Below, one piece after another: positions 42,797 to 51,953 of a stretch of 64,000 nucleotides of DNA. Below the pieces are notes generated by a model. The model was not told where the DNA came from, searched no databases, and was given only the letters and a program-made list of their open reading frames with translations. Positions within the stretch are counted from its first letter, which is position 1. Each line of letters starts with the position of its first letter. Origin of the DNA: Paracidovorax anthurii (lineage in GTDB: Bacteria > Pseudomonadota > Gammaproteobacteria > Burkholderiales > Burkholderiaceae_C); assembly GCF_003269065.1 (NCBI RefSeq), contig NZ_QLTA01000020.1, positions 1 to 64,000 of the forward strand, written 5' to 3'. Made by a program: the position numbers and the translations under genes.

Positions 42797-45247
42797 TCAC
42801 TGAGGCGGCAAGGGCTGGACCGTTGGCTGCGTGCCCCCTGGCGCAGGATTGACTCGACCGGACTCTCTGAGTTCAATAACCTGAAGACCCTTGAGACGAT
42901 CGCGCAATTCATCGCTGACCTCGCGAATATCGATATCCGTGCGCACAACCTTGGGAGTGATCACCACCAGCAACTCGGTACGATTACCGGTTTTTCCGTT
43001 ATTGCTGAAAAGATTCCCCACCAATGGGATTTCCTGCAGGAATGGCACGCCCGACTTCGAATTATTGCTCGTATCCCTGATCAAACCACCAAGCACGATG
43101 GCCTCACCCGAGCGGACCGCCACCTTACTGGTGATCTGGCGCTGCTGGAACACGGGTTGCAAAGATACGCTGCCCGAACTATCTGCCAAGACGTCTGTGA
43201 CCGTCTGGTCTATTTGCATCGTGACCAGATTGCCAGCGTTCACCGACGGCGTGACGGAAAGACTCACACCCGTGTCACGGTATTGAATCGTGCTGGTCTG
43301 GGCATTCGTGTTGTCGACAAACGTGGTGCTGGCAGTTTGAACAGGCTGCTGGTTACCCACGCTCATCATGGCCGTATGGTTATCCAGCACCATCAATGAT
43401 GGGCTTGAAATGACCTTCAACAACCTCTTCGTAGCCAATGCATTGAGGACGACGCGCACCCTGCCCAGAGGATTTGCCAAGGAGTAGGTGAATCCAGCAC
43501 GCGCAGAGCTTGGCAACGACCCTGTACTGTTGTCACTATTCAGCAACGACCCCGTCCCCGTGTAGTCGGACGGGCCGCCTGCGCTGAAAGACCATTGGAG
43601 ACCATATTGAAGCGTGTCATCCAATGTCACCTCCACGATGGAAGCCTCGATCAACACCTGCGTCGGGGGCAGATCAAGCCGCTTCAGCGTGGCCTCGATC
43701 TTCGTATATTCTGACTTGGTTCCCCAGATCAATACGGAGTTGTTCAACTCATCGGCCATGACGCGCACCGTACCTATATTGGTACCGACAACGCCCTGCG
43801 TGCTACCACTCTGGTTTTGGTTGTTGCGATTGGTTTGCATGGAGCCGAAGCCACTGCTACCCGACCCGCCTCCACGGCTGCTGAATGCGCTGGATGACCC
43901 AAATCCGGTACTGCTGAACGCGGAATTGCCAAACCCCGTGTTGCCGAACGCATTATTTGACCCGAACTGCCCAAAAGAATTGGACGATGTCCCCCCGAGC
44001 CCTGGAGCCACACCACTGTTGGCGGTGGCTCCACTGCCTTGGGTGCCACCAAAAATGCCGCTCAACACACCCGCCAAATGCTTGGCATTGCCATTCTGGA
44101 CGTGATAGATGAACAGTTGCGGCTCGGAACCGTTGTCATTGGGTTGGTCCAGCTTCTCGATCCAGCGGCGAGCCTCATCCAGATAGGCAGCTCGCGGCGT
44201 AACGACAAGAATGCTGTTGATCCGCTCGATCGGCATGATGCGCAATGCACCAAACAATGGATTGGCCTCCCCCAGAGCTGCCGCCCCGGCATTGGCCTGA
44301 TTGGCTGCACCGGCAGTCCCTGCAGCGATGGCGGATCCCGTGGCTGCACCCGCAGCAGGCGTGGCAGGCGCCGCCCCACCGCTCACGACACGCAGCGCAG
44401 CCTCCACCTCTTTGATGGATGCATACTTGAGCGGGAAGACCCCCACGGACATGCCCTTGAGAAGATCGACGTCAAAGGTGTTGACCAGATCCAGCCACCC
44501 TTCAGCCTGCGTGCGCGTTCCGGACAAAACCAGCAAATTGCGGACATTGTCCACACGAACGATCGCATCTGGAGCCACCATGGGCCGCAGAATGGACGCC
44601 ATTTCAGCAGCGCCGATGTATTGCAACGGCACGATGATGGCGCCATAGCCTGGGGGAAGAGGCTCTCCACTCTTCACCTGCCGAAGCGTTCCCCCGATGG
44701 CCCGCAGTGCGTCTGGGCGGCCGACGTGGTATGTCCCGCGGGCATCCCTCAACATTGCCAAGCCGTTTGCCTGCAAAGCACTCTCCAGCAGGAACATGGC
44801 CTGATCAGGCGGAATGGGATTGCGCGTGGAAAGCGTTACCGTTCCATTCAGGGGGGGATGCAGCACGTAGTTCGCCTTGGCAATGTCACCCAAGATCGTG
44901 CGCACGACCTCCGAGACTGGAGCCTCCTCGAAATTGAATGCCATGGGAGCACCAGTGATCGGCGGCACTGCTTTGGGTTCACCCAGGATGATGTCGTTGC
45001 CGCGCAAAAGACGAGGCTGACTGCCCTTGTCTTCACGGCTGCCCTCACCCGCGCCATCACCACCGGGCTTTGCGATGGAACCATCATTGGCTGTCGTACC
45101 CACTGCAACAGCCGGTCGATTCCCCCCAGCAGACTCGGTGACCACGTTGGTTGCAGCCGCAGCTTCGGGCTTTTGCTGCACTTGCGCAGCAGCCAACTGG
45201 CATACGGCCAATGCAACGGATGAAAAAGCGTATCGATAAGAAATCAT
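42797..45247 (-). CDS. gspD: Type II secretion system secretin GspD
   Basis: An 816-residue outer-membrane secretin that forms the type II secretion exit pore. The domain order is as expected: signal peptide, N0 (~residues 95-170), N1, N2, N3 and the secretin core with GEAIVLGGLIRDTSNNSK and PFLQEIPLVGNLFS near the end. Between N2 and N3 is a low-complexity Gly/Ser/Asn/Phe-rich insert (residues ~400-480, with GFGNSAFSSTGFGSSSAFSS). ATG 45247 starts the signal peptide. As in Xanthomonas xps, it is the last gene of the operon, after gspN. No C-terminal pilotin-binding region was recognised. Confidence 0.95.
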   Translation of the reverse strand: MISYRYAFSSVALAVCQLAAAQVQQKPEAAAATNVVTESAGGNRPAVAVGTTANDGSIAKPGGDGAGEGSREDKGSQPRLLRGNDIILGEPKAVPPITGAPMAFNFEEAPVSEVVRTILGDIAKANYVLHPPLNGTVTLSTRNPIPPDQAMFLLESALQANGLAMLRDARGTYHVGRPDALRAIGGTLRQVKSGEPLPPGYGAIIVPLQYIGAAEMASILRPMVAPDAIVRVDNVRNLLVLSGTRTQAEGWLDLVNTFDVDLLKGMSVGVFPLKYASIKEVEAALRVVSGGAAPATPAAGAATGSAIAAGTAGAANQANAGAAALGEANPLFGALRIMPIERINSILVVTPRAAYLDEARRWIEKLDQPNDNGSEPQLFIYHVQNGNAKHLAGVLSGIFGGTQGSGATANSGVAPGLGGTSSNSFGQFGSNNAFGNTGFGNSAFSSTGFGSSSAFSSRGGGSGSSGFGSMQTNRNNQNQSGSTQGVVGTNIGTVRVMADELNNSVLIWGTKSEYTKIEATLKRLDLPPTQVLIEASIVEVTLDDTLQYGLQWSFSAGGPSDYTGTGSLLNSDNSTGSLPSSARAGFTYSLANPLGRVRVVLNALATKRLLKVISSPSLMVLDNHTAMMSVGNQQPVQTASTTFVDNTNAQTSTIQYRDTGVSLSVTPSVNAGNLVTMQIDQTVTDVLADSSGSVSLQPVFQQRQITSKVAVRSGEAIVLGGLIRDTSNNSKSGVPFLQEIPLVGNLFSNNGKTGNRTELLVVITPKVVRTDIDIREVSDELRDRLKGLQVIELRESGRVNPAPGGTQPTVQPLPPQ

Positions 45248-45292
45248 GACTACGTGCCCAGAAAACGGGAAGAGCGCGTCGGCGCGCAAAAC

Positions 45293-45919
45293 TCAAGGAA
45301 CTCGTGTTCCACCGAAGGTGGCACGGCGTGAAGGTGGCAGGGGCTCCCCCACTCCTCCGGGTGGTGGTGCAGGCGGCTGCGCGGCCCCTCTCGGAGCACC
45401 AGCCGACGCAGGCAGCGGCGCGCCGGAATAAACGGTGACCGCCGCACGGGGGAGCAGCAGCGTCCGCACCTCGCCACCCCGGCCGAAAGTCACGACACGA
45501 TCCTGTATGGAGGTCAGCACCCAGCCGTCGACGTTGTCGTTCAAGCGCAGGCGCCTTTGCTTACCCGCCACTTGAATGATCACCCCTCCCTGTCCTTCGC
45601 CAGAGTAGACCCCTGACAACCGAGCCGAGGAGAGATTGTCCGGAGGAGGTTCGTTCGCTGCCGGGGGGGGCGGTGGGGGCGGAGGCCGGCGAGTACCCGA
45701 AAAAAGCGGTCGGTCCAACATGGCCACAAAGGCCCGGGTATCCGTCGATCCTACGGCAGGCACGACTGGCACCAGACCTTCCAGATCCACTTTACGGGGC
45801 TCAGGGGGTTGCCAGTGGATATTGCGGATCGCCCCATCCGGGGACACCCACATCCACAGCAGCAGCAAAGCGAGTCCGGCATTCAGCAGCAAAAGAACAC
45901 GCAGGGCATGGCGCTTCAT
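45293..45919 (-). CDS. gspN: Type II secretion GspN/GspC-like protein
   Basis: A 208-residue inner-membrane protein. It has one N-terminal span (residues ~7-25), a periplasmic linker with eight consecutive prolines near residue 80, and an HR-like beta domain (LSGVYSGEGQGGVIIQVAGK to SIQDRVVTFGRGGE, ~102-150). The C-terminus is a Pro-rich tail ending ATFGGTRVP. The HR domain links the secretin to the inner-membrane platform in GspC, so this XpsN-type protein probably does that job, as no separate gspC was found. It overlaps the gspM stop and is followed by gspD. Confidence 0.8.
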   Translation of the reverse strand: MKRHALRVLLLLNAGLALLLLWMWVSPDGAIRNIHWQPPEPRKVDLEGLVPVVPAVGSTDTRAFVAMLDRPLFSGTRRPPPPPPPPAANEPPPDNLSSARLSGVYSGEGQGGVIIQVAGKQRRLRLNDNVDGWVLTSIQDRVVTFGRGGEVRTLLLPRAAVTVYSGAPLPASAGAPRGAAQPPAPPPGGVGEPLPPSRRATFGGTRVP

Positions 45920-46476
45920 GACCGCTCCCGCAGCACGCTCAGTCCGAACGTAATGGACAAACGGGGAACGATCTTGGGATCCAGACTGCCAAAAGCCCCC
46001 AGGACCTGCACTTCCAACTCATTGATCACGATGATGGGAAGTTGCCCATTCAATACAGCGAGAGCACTTTGCATGGCAAGCATGTCGCCTTCCGCGCGTA
46101 CATTGAGTGGAATGCGGTCAAAACCCTTTTCCTCTTTAGCAGGCAAGACTTGGCTGCTGCTCACCTGCAACCCCGCTGCACTGAAGATATCCCGCACCTT
46201 CTGCTGCGCCACGTTCCCCGTCTGATTGGCATCCTGGCTGGCGGGATAGACGTACTGTGCACGCGCTTGGGTGGCGCTGTTCAAGGCAGCATCGATGTCT
46301 GCCTTCTGGGCCTCAAGGCCCAGCAACCTGGCATAGCGCGGCTCCAGTTGCTCAAGCCGTTCTTGCGCGGCCATGTGCCGCTGCGCGACATACCAGCCCA
46401 TGAATGCCAGGGGCAGAAGGCCCAGGACCAGAGTACCAGCGAGAACCGCGATCTCGCGTGAGGGCATGCGTTTCAT
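45916..46476 (-). CDS. gspM: Type II secretion GspM (GspMb/XpsM type)
   Basis: A 186-residue bitopic inner-membrane protein with a span at residues ~9-28, a coiled-coil stretch (RHMAAQERLEQLEPRYARLL) and a periplasmic ferredoxin-like domain (LNVRAEGDMLAMQSALAVL). It forms the platform with GspL. The start overlaps the gspL stop (TAATG), and its stop overlaps the start of gspN. It is short like XpsM, and differs from the classical GspM by lacking a long cytoplasmic part. Confidence 0.85.
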   Translation of the reverse strand: MKRMPSREIAVLAGTLVLGLLPLAFMGWYVAQRHMAAQERLEQLEPRYARLLGLEAQKADIDAALNSATQARAQYVYPASQDANQTGNVAQQKVRDIFSAAGLQVSSSQVLPAKEEKGFDRIPLNVRAEGDMLAMQSALAVLNGQLPIIVINELEVQVLGAFGSLDPKIVPRLSITFGLSVLRERS

Positions 46477-47783
46477 TATTTGTTGCGGACCACAGAAGCA
46501 GAAGAAGACGCAGCACCTTTGGGCCCCGCATCGCCAGGAGCCGTGGCGACTCCACCAAAGGTCGCCCCCCCAGGAGACACCGCCGCACGAGCCGCTACGG
46601 GAGGAGTGGCCGGAGTCGATACGGGCGCTACCGAAGTAGCGCTTCCCGCTGCTGCAGATGGCAAAACAGCACTGCCCGGAGTGGATCCGTTTGACGCGGG
46701 CGCCACGCTCGCAGAAGCCACCGCCGGCTTCAACGGCGTGCTGACGGGAGCACCAAATACCTGAGGGTCCAGCGTGAACTCGATGGAGAAAGTCTCTTTG
46801 CCCGTATTGCCCATCCGCATTGCGGCGGAAGGTGCGCGAACCTCCCGGAAACCGGACTCATTGCCCAGCAGTTGCATCAAGGAAGATGCATTGCCGGTCA
46901 TGCCGACGATGGTGACTTTGGTGCCTTGCAATCTGAAGCTCTGCAAAGCCGTGTCGTCTGGCAACAGTTGCGTGAGCTTATCGAGCACTTTCAGGGGTTC
47001 AAGGCGAGTGGCCAATACCTCCGAGAGCATGGTGAGCTTTTCCGACGATTGCATGAGCGATTCGCGCTGGCGAACAATCTCAGCGGTCCGTGTTGCCACA
47101 TCCGTATACGACTGCGCCGCCTCCAGAGCGCGAGAGCGCAGTTGCAGGCTGGGCGTCAATGCGATGGCCACCAGCAGCATCCCCGCCACTCCCATCAATC
47201 CGTACCCCGTGCGACGCCATTTCACGGCATGGGCCTTGCGCAAGCCTTCGCCATATCCGCCCAATACGATTGGCTTGCCTTCGCTGGACAGCACCCAGAC
47301 TTCAGGGTCCGAGCCAGCAGCCAAACGCCCGGACTTGGACATCAGATATTGGGCGATTTGCTTGCGTGATGCCAGCACCAGCTCCACGCGGGCATTCCCT
47401 TGGGAGAGGGTATGGGGCCGATGCCCCCACACCAAATCCTGCGCACCAAAGGGGCTGATGGCACGAGCTTCCAGCGCACTGGCCTGCGCCACATCCGCAG
47501 CCCCCACCGGAGGCAGGGTGAACGAGCGGCGCAATACAAGATCTTCGGGAAGCTCGATGGCGGTGAAGCGAGTCTTCCCCAAGTTTTCAGCCCGCGCCTT
47601 CCGCTCCTCTCCCAGCCAGACCGTTTGCTGTCCATTGGGATGGAGAACGACAACCGGCATGGCAGGCGTCAGCCATGAAAAGACCGGCCAGTCATGCATG
47701 TGCACCCACGACTGGTAAATCTCGCGGCCCAACACACGCAGGTCGATTCCCAGAAAACGGGCCTCGGATGAAATAGATGGCAT
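46476..47783 (-). CDS. gspL: Type II secretion GspL (PilM/PilN-like)
   Basis: A 435-residue platform protein that connects the ATPase GspE with the pseudopilus machinery. The cytoplasmic actin-like part (residues ~1-185) precedes a membrane span (~195-215: GLMGVAGMLLVAIALTPSL), a coiled coil and a PilN-like periplasmic domain (VLDKLTQLLPDDTALQSF and so on). A long Ala/Ser/Pro-rich tail follows residue ~345 and contains GGATFGGVATAPG. ATG 47783 precedes the first strand MPSISSEARFLGIDLRV. Confidence 0.85.
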   Translation of the reverse strand: MPSISSEARFLGIDLRVLGREIYQSWVHMHDWPVFSWLTPAMPVVVLHPNGQQTVWLGEERKARAENLGKTRFTAIELPEDLVLRRSFTLPPVGAADVAQASALEARAISPFGAQDLVWGHRPHTLSQGNARVELVLASRKQIAQYLMSKSGRLAAGSDPEVWVLSSEGKPIVLGGYGEGLRKAHAVKWRRTGYGLMGVAGMLLVAIALTPSLQLRSRALEAAQSYTDVATRTAEIVRQRESLMQSSEKLTMLSEVLATRLEPLKVLDKLTQLLPDDTALQSFRLQGTKVTIVGMTGNASSLMQLLGNESGFREVRAPSAAMRMGNTGKETFSIEFTLDPQVFGAPVSTPLKPAVASASVAPASNGSTPGSAVLPSAAAGSATSVAPVSTPATPPVAARAAVSPGGATFGGVATAPGDAGPKGAASSSASVVRNK

Positions 47784-47789
47784 GGCTTC

Positions 47790-48653
47790 TCAAGGATTGC
47801 GAACCACCGGCTCCACACTGGAGCCCGTGCGAAAGGAAAACCACGGCGCCCCATCACGGGCTCGCGCAGTCAAATCGACGCTACGGGAAACACGCAGCCA
47901 AGTGCCGTCCAACATCGGCACACGCGCCTCCATGCGCAACCGACGCACCGCAGAACTGTCAAGGAAAGCAGCATCCAGAGCCGTGGTGTCTACTCCACTG
48001 GCCCCCGCGTCACGCTTGGCCGCAACACTGATGGCTGCGCTTGGATTCCCACCTGCCAGAACGGACAAAACCTCCACTGGAGCAGCCATGGGATTCACGA
48101 GCCCACGCCCTCGCAAGTCGGCAGTGATAAGAGGAAAAAGTCTAGCATACAGGCTGTAATCGACCCCCGGCACTCTCAACAGGTCCTCCTCCGCCTCGAA
48201 GCGCTCCTGCAGCCCGGTCACACCCCTTTGCTCCCGCATCTGCACCGTAGCTTGGGCAAGGGCTTCCGCGTCACCCGGATTGAGCCCTCCAGCGACTGCA
48301 TACAGGCGTGCCAGCAAAGGAATGGGCGCCGCATTGATGTCGATCAGCCCGTTCAGCGGCACGGCACGGACCTGCATGGCCACACCGCGATATCTGATGT
48401 CTGCTTGCACCAGGCGATCGATGGGGGAGTTGTTCGCAACGATCGCCTGCAGTGCAAGCTGTATGGCCGCATCCCCCAAGGCCTGCGCCTGGACGCTCTG
48501 ACGCGCCAGCGTCATCATGCGAGCTTCTTCGCGGATGGAGCGCGTAACTCCGGTAACGATGATGCTGAGAGCCGCCACCATCCAGAGAACAGCGATCAAT
48601 GCCATGCCCATGGAGCCCCGTCGCTGTCGCTGACGTGAATATCGCAAACCCAT
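47790..48653 (-). CDS. gspK: Type II secretion minor pseudopilin GspK
   Basis: A 287-residue minor pseudopilin that caps the pseudopilus tip. The N-terminal helix MGMALIAVLWMVAALSIIV follows a short basic leader (RQRQRRGS), the prepilin-type cleavage region. The large globular part includes LNGLIDINAAP (residue ~100), characteristic of GspK. ATG 48653 has a GGGGGAG site 9 nt upstream; a GTG at 48659 overlapping the gspJ stop is the alternative. Its stop is 6 nt before gspL. Confidence 0.9.
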   Translation of the reverse strand: MGLRYSRQRQRRGSMGMALIAVLWMVAALSIIVTGVTRSIREEARMMTLARQSVQAQALGDAAIQLALQAIVANNSPIDRLVQADIRYRGVAMQVRAVPLNGLIDINAAPIPLLARLYAVAGGLNPGDAEALAQATVQMREQRGVTGLQERFEAEEDLLRVPGVDYSLYARLFPLITADLRGRGLVNPMAAPVEVLSVLAGGNPSAAISVAAKRDAGASGVDTTALDAAFLDSSAVRRLRMEARVPMLDGTWLRVSRSVDLTARARDGAPWFSFRTGSSVEPVVRNP

Positions 48654-48655
48654 GG

Positions 48656-49327
48656 TCACCGACTCCCCCCGAAGGTCGCGCCGCCAATTGAGGCATCACT
48701 GCCCGGCAGAACACGCAAGGGCACGACGATCTCCGGCCACGCATCCAAGGTCGTCTGCAGATTGATCGCCACGCGTTGCGGCAATCTGTCGATGGGGGTC
48801 CACGGCGCCCCCCATTGCGGAGGCTCCTGGGAAGGATCTTCATACCGCAGGACGAAGCTGGTGACGAAAGGCACCAGCACGTAGCTGTCTGCAGCACCCC
48901 AATCCGGCGCCGCTCCCGTATCCATGAACGGCAGGAACCTGAGCACCAGGGCCTTCCCGTTCACCCGGTCTTCCAGGCCCAGACGGAAATAATGGCGCCC
49001 TCCGGCTCCATAACGCGCAGGCATGACACCCACCCACACCATTTCCTGCGGTCCCCCCAGGAAAAAATACGGGCTCTCATCCATCGAGACGGGCGTCAGC
49101 TTCTTGCGCATGGACACCCGGCCCAGTATCGATCGCAGGAAACTGTCGGTCACGCGCAATTCATCGACACGCTGGAGACGCGCATCCACACGCTCTTCCG
49201 TCTGCGCCGTGGTGCGCAATGCCGACCCCATCGCCAGCATCACCAGGGACAGCAGCGAGATCACCACCAGCAGTTCCACCAGCGTGAAACCATATTCACG
49301 GCGCATCGGGCCCAGCCTTGCACTCAT
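48656..49327 (-). CDS. gspJ: Type II secretion minor pseudopilin GspJ
   Basis: A 223-residue pseudopilin. The prepilin leader MSARLGPMRREYG is followed by FTLVELLVVISLLSLVML, with the conserved Glu at +5. The rest forms a beta-rich domain (YFFLGGPQEMVWVGVMPARY). The C-terminus ends GGATFGGSR. It overlaps gspI by a TGATG junction and gspK at its stop. With GspI and GspK it forms the tip complex. Confidence 0.9.
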   Translation of the reverse strand: MSARLGPMRREYGFTLVELLVVISLLSLVMLAMGSALRTTAQTEERVDARLQRVDELRVTDSFLRSILGRVSMRKKLTPVSMDESPYFFLGGPQEMVWVGVMPARYGAGGRHYFRLGLEDRVNGKALVLRFLPFMDTGAAPDWGAADSYVLVPFVTSFVLRYEDPSQEPPQWGAPWTPIDRLPQRVAINLQTTLDAWPEIVVPLRVLPGSDASIGGATFGGSR

Positions 49328-49734
49328 CAGCTTCGCCCCGGCTCTGGCGGCTTGCGTTGGGGCCGCAGCGTGCTCAATTCAAAATTGCGAATCTGGGTAC
49401 CATCCGACCAGGAAATGACGATGCTGACCTCATGCAGCGGCGGGACAGCGGGGCCATTGAACTCGGTGGCATAGGGCGCACTGACAATCCGCCACTGATA
49501 GCCTGCGGATTCGCCGCTCTGCGTCAAGCCTTGCTCGGGCACGGTATCCCGCAGCGACAAAAGCGACTGCGCCAGGACGACCGCGCGCTGATAGCGATCC
49601 ACATCCGCCACGCTGCGGGCACTTCCGCCAATGGCCCGGTACAGCATGCCCAATGACAGCGCCATGATGGCAAAAGCGACCAGCAACTCCAGCAAGGTCA
49701 AGCCTCGCTGCCCGCGATGCGCGCGCGGCGTCAT
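49327..49734 (-). CDS. gspI: Type II secretion minor pseudopilin GspI
   Basis: A 135-residue pseudopilin with leader MTPRAHRGQRG, then LTLLELLVAFAIMALSLGML. The Glu at +5 is present. Phe at +1 is replaced by Leu, which prepilin peptidase accepts. ATG 49734 overlaps the gspH stop; an upstream start at 49773 is less likely. The C-terminal domain is short (ISWSDGTQIRNFELST). Confidence 0.9.
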   Translation of the reverse strand: MTPRAHRGQRGLTLLELLVAFAIMALSLGMLYRAIGGSARSVADVDRYQRAVVLAQSLLSLRDTVPEQGLTQSGESAGYQWRIVSAPYATEFNGPAVPPLHEVSIVISWSDGTQIRNFELSTLRPQRKPPEPGRS

Positions 49735-50177
49735 TGCGTCAATGCCTCTTGGGTCACACGCCCAGAGAGCCAATCCACCCGCAGACGCGTACCCACACCG
49801 GGCGCACGGAGTATTTCGATGCTGCCGCCCGTGGCGCCGCCACTGGGCAGGAACCGGATGGATGCCTGGTTCTGCGCGGTCAATTCGGTCCCCGCGACGA
49901 TGGCACGCAGTTGCAACGGCTGCGGCAAGGATCTCATGGCCGCATCCGTGCCATACAGGCGATTTCTCAGGTCAACCGAAAAGCGGACCTCGCGCCCCTC
50001 GACCATCGCCGTAAACCGCGCGGAGCGCATCTGGTTCAGCATGGTGCGAACGGTGTCGCGATAGTGCGATGAATCGCGCAGCCGATCGAACGCCATGGGA
50101 GCGAGCCCCACCACCAGCGCCATGATGGCAAACACCACCAGTAATTCGACCAGCGTGAAACCGCGCTCGCGCCGCAT
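49731..50177 (-). CDS. gspH: Type II secretion minor pseudopilin GspH
   Basis: A 148-residue pseudopilin. MRRERG and FTLVELLVVFAIMALVVGL form the leader and N-terminal helix, with Glu at +5. The globular domain contains RSARFTAMVEGREVRFSVDL, which is typical of GspH/FimT. It starts 27 nt after gspG and overlaps gspI by an ATGA junction. Confidence 0.9.
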   Translation of the reverse strand: MRRERGFTLVELLVVFAIMALVVGLAPMAFDRLRDSSHYRDTVRTMLNQMRSARFTAMVEGREVRFSVDLRNRLYGTDAAMRSLPQPLQLRAIVAGTELTAQNQASIRFLPSGGATGGSIEILRAPGVGTRLRVDWLSGRVTQEALTQ

Positions 50178-50203
50178 GACGGAACGACAGGAAAACGAGG
50201 GAA

Positions 50204-50659
50204 TCAGGGCCTGTTGCGGATGTCGGCCGCCTCACCCTCGCCGCCAGGCGCACCATCGGAGCCCAGCGAGAGGATCTCGATGCCGCCATTCGGGCCCGGA
50301 TTGGCGTAGCGGTATGGATGGCCCCAGGGGTCCGTGGGCACGCCGCCCTTGAGGTAAGGCCCCGTCCAGCCATTCACGGAACCGGGGCGCTTGACCAGCG
50401 CATCCAGCCCTTCCTCAGTGGTGGGGTAGCGCCCCACGTCCAGCTTGAACAGCTCCAGCGACTTATCGAGATCGGCGATCTGCACGCCGGCGGTCTTGGA
50501 CTTCGCACCGCCGAGCTGGTTCAGCACGCGCGGGCCGACCAGACCTGCCAGCAGCGTGAGGATGGCCAGCACGACCAGCAGTTCGATCAGGGTGAAGCCG
50601 CGAGCGGATTTGCGTTGCATAGGGATGCCACAGGAGCGGCCAGCACGGGAATGCGCCAT
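50204..50659 (-). CDS. gspG: Type II secretion major pseudopilin GspG
   Basis: A 151-residue major pseudopilin that polymerises into the pseudopilus. The prepilin leader ends at SARG, followed by FTLIELLVVLAILTLLAG. The GspG domain has RYPTTEEGLDALVKRPGS, DPWGHPYRYANPG and ILSLGSDGAPGGEGEAADI, the calcium-binding loop. I chose ATG 50659 because AAGGAG stands 10 nt upstream, which gives a long 21-residue leader. ATG 50620 would give the usual short leader but has no visible ribosome site. It lies between gspF and gspH. Confidence 0.9.
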   Translation of the reverse strand: MAHSRAGRSCGIPMQRKSARGFTLIELLVVLAILTLLAGLVGPRVLNQLGGAKSKTAGVQIADLDKSLELFKLDVGRYPTTEEGLDALVKRPGSVNGWTGPYLKGGVPTDPWGHPYRYANPGPNGGIEILSLGSDGAPGGEGEAADIRNRP

Positions 50660-50687
50660 GGGAGAGGACTCCTTGGACAAACGAAAA

Positions 50688-51953
50688 TTATACGGCGAGG
50701 TCATTGATGGACAGGATCCCCAGGAGGATGGAAACAATGATGGCGGCGATCAGGACACCAAGCACGAGGATGAGCACGGGCTCCACCAGCGTGAGCAGGC
50801 GTTTGATACCCGTTTCCACCTCGCGGTTCAATATATTGGACAGCTCCAGCATCATCTGGCCGATGCGCCCCGTCTCCTCGCCCACGCGGATCAGGTTGAT
50901 GGCGATCGGCTCGAAGATGCCCGTGGCGGAAATGGCCTGGACCACCTTCCCGCCCTCCTTGACGACCGGAGCGACACGCTCCAGGGCCTGCCGCAAGACG
51001 GTATTGCCCACCGTTTCGGTGGCAATGTGCAGCGCGGTGAGCATCGGCACGCCGTTGCCGAGAAGCGTGCCCAGCGAGCGGGAGAAAAGCGTCAACTGGT
51101 ACTTGAGCGCGAGCCGCCCCATGAGCGGCAGTTTCAGCAGGCGGGCCTGCCACCACAGCCGCCCCGCAGGCGACATGGCCCAGCGGCGGACCAGCAGCCC
51201 CACGCCCAGCGCGCCGATGCCTATCAGCAGGCCATAGCGCGTGAAGGCATGCCCGAGCGCCATGACCATCTGCGTGGGCATGGGCAGTGCATCCCCCATG
51301 TCGGTGAAGAGCTTCTCGAACTGCGGCACGACGAAGCCCAGCATGACGATGAGCGACAGCACGGCAACCCCCAGCAGGATGGCCGGATAGATGGTGGCCG
51401 AGATCACGCTGTCGCGCAGGGCGCGCTGGCGCTCCATGTGATCGACGAGGCGCTCGAGCACGGCCGACATTTGGCCACTGGCCTCGCCCGAGCGCACCAT
51501 GTTGATGTAGAAATCGCCAAACAGGTCCCGATGCTGCGACAACGCCCGGCTGAGTGGCGTGCCCCCTTTGACCGCATCCAGGATGCCGTGCAGCAGCGTG
51601 GCCATGCTGGGCTTGTGGCTCATGTCGATGAGCACCCGCAGGGCATTGTCCAGCGCCAGGCCGGCCCGCAGCATGATGGACAGCTCGGAGGTAAGCGCCA
51701 GCACGTCGGCGGCCTTCACGGGCCCTTTGCCCGCACGCCCCTTGGAAACGCCCGCGATGCCGGCGACCTCTCCGGTGGACCCGCCGCGCGGTGCCGGGGC
51801 TGCCACCGGCGCACCGGCCGCGTCGCCGATGCTCAGGGGCGTGAGCCCCTGAGCCCGCAGTTGCTTGAGAGCCTGGGCCTCGCTGGGAGCGCCCAGCCGG
51901 CCCTCGACGATCTTGCCGGTCGTCGCGACGGCGCGCCAGATGAAATCAGGCAT
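50688..51953 (-). CDS. gspF: Type II secretion inner-membrane platform GspF
   Basis: A 421-residue polytopic protein with three predicted spans and two cytoplasmic GspF domains (LTSELSIMLRAGLALDNALR near residue 90 and KYQLTLFSRSLGTLLGNGVP near residue 285). It interacts with GspE and GspL to drive pseudopilus assembly. An Ala/Gly/Pro-rich linker occupies residues ~45-80. The start overlaps the gspE stop by 8 nt. Confidence 0.95.
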   Translation of the reverse strand: MPDFIWRAVATTGKIVEGRLGAPSEAQALKQLRAQGLTPLSIGDAAGAPVAAPAPRGGSTGEVAGIAGVSKGRAGKGPVKAADVLALTSELSIMLRAGLALDNALRVLIDMSHKPSMATLLHGILDAVKGGTPLSRALSQHRDLFGDFYINMVRSGEASGQMSAVLERLVDHMERQRALRDSVISATIYPAILLGVAVLSLIVMLGFVVPQFEKLFTDMGDALPMPTQMVMALGHAFTRYGLLIGIGALGVGLLVRRWAMSPAGRLWWQARLLKLPLMGRLALKYQLTLFSRSLGTLLGNGVPMLTALHIATETVGNTVLRQALERVAPVVKEGGKVVQAISATGIFEPIAINLIRVGEETGRIGQMMLELSNILNREVETGIKRLLTLVEPVLILVLGVLIAAIIVSILLGILSINDLAV

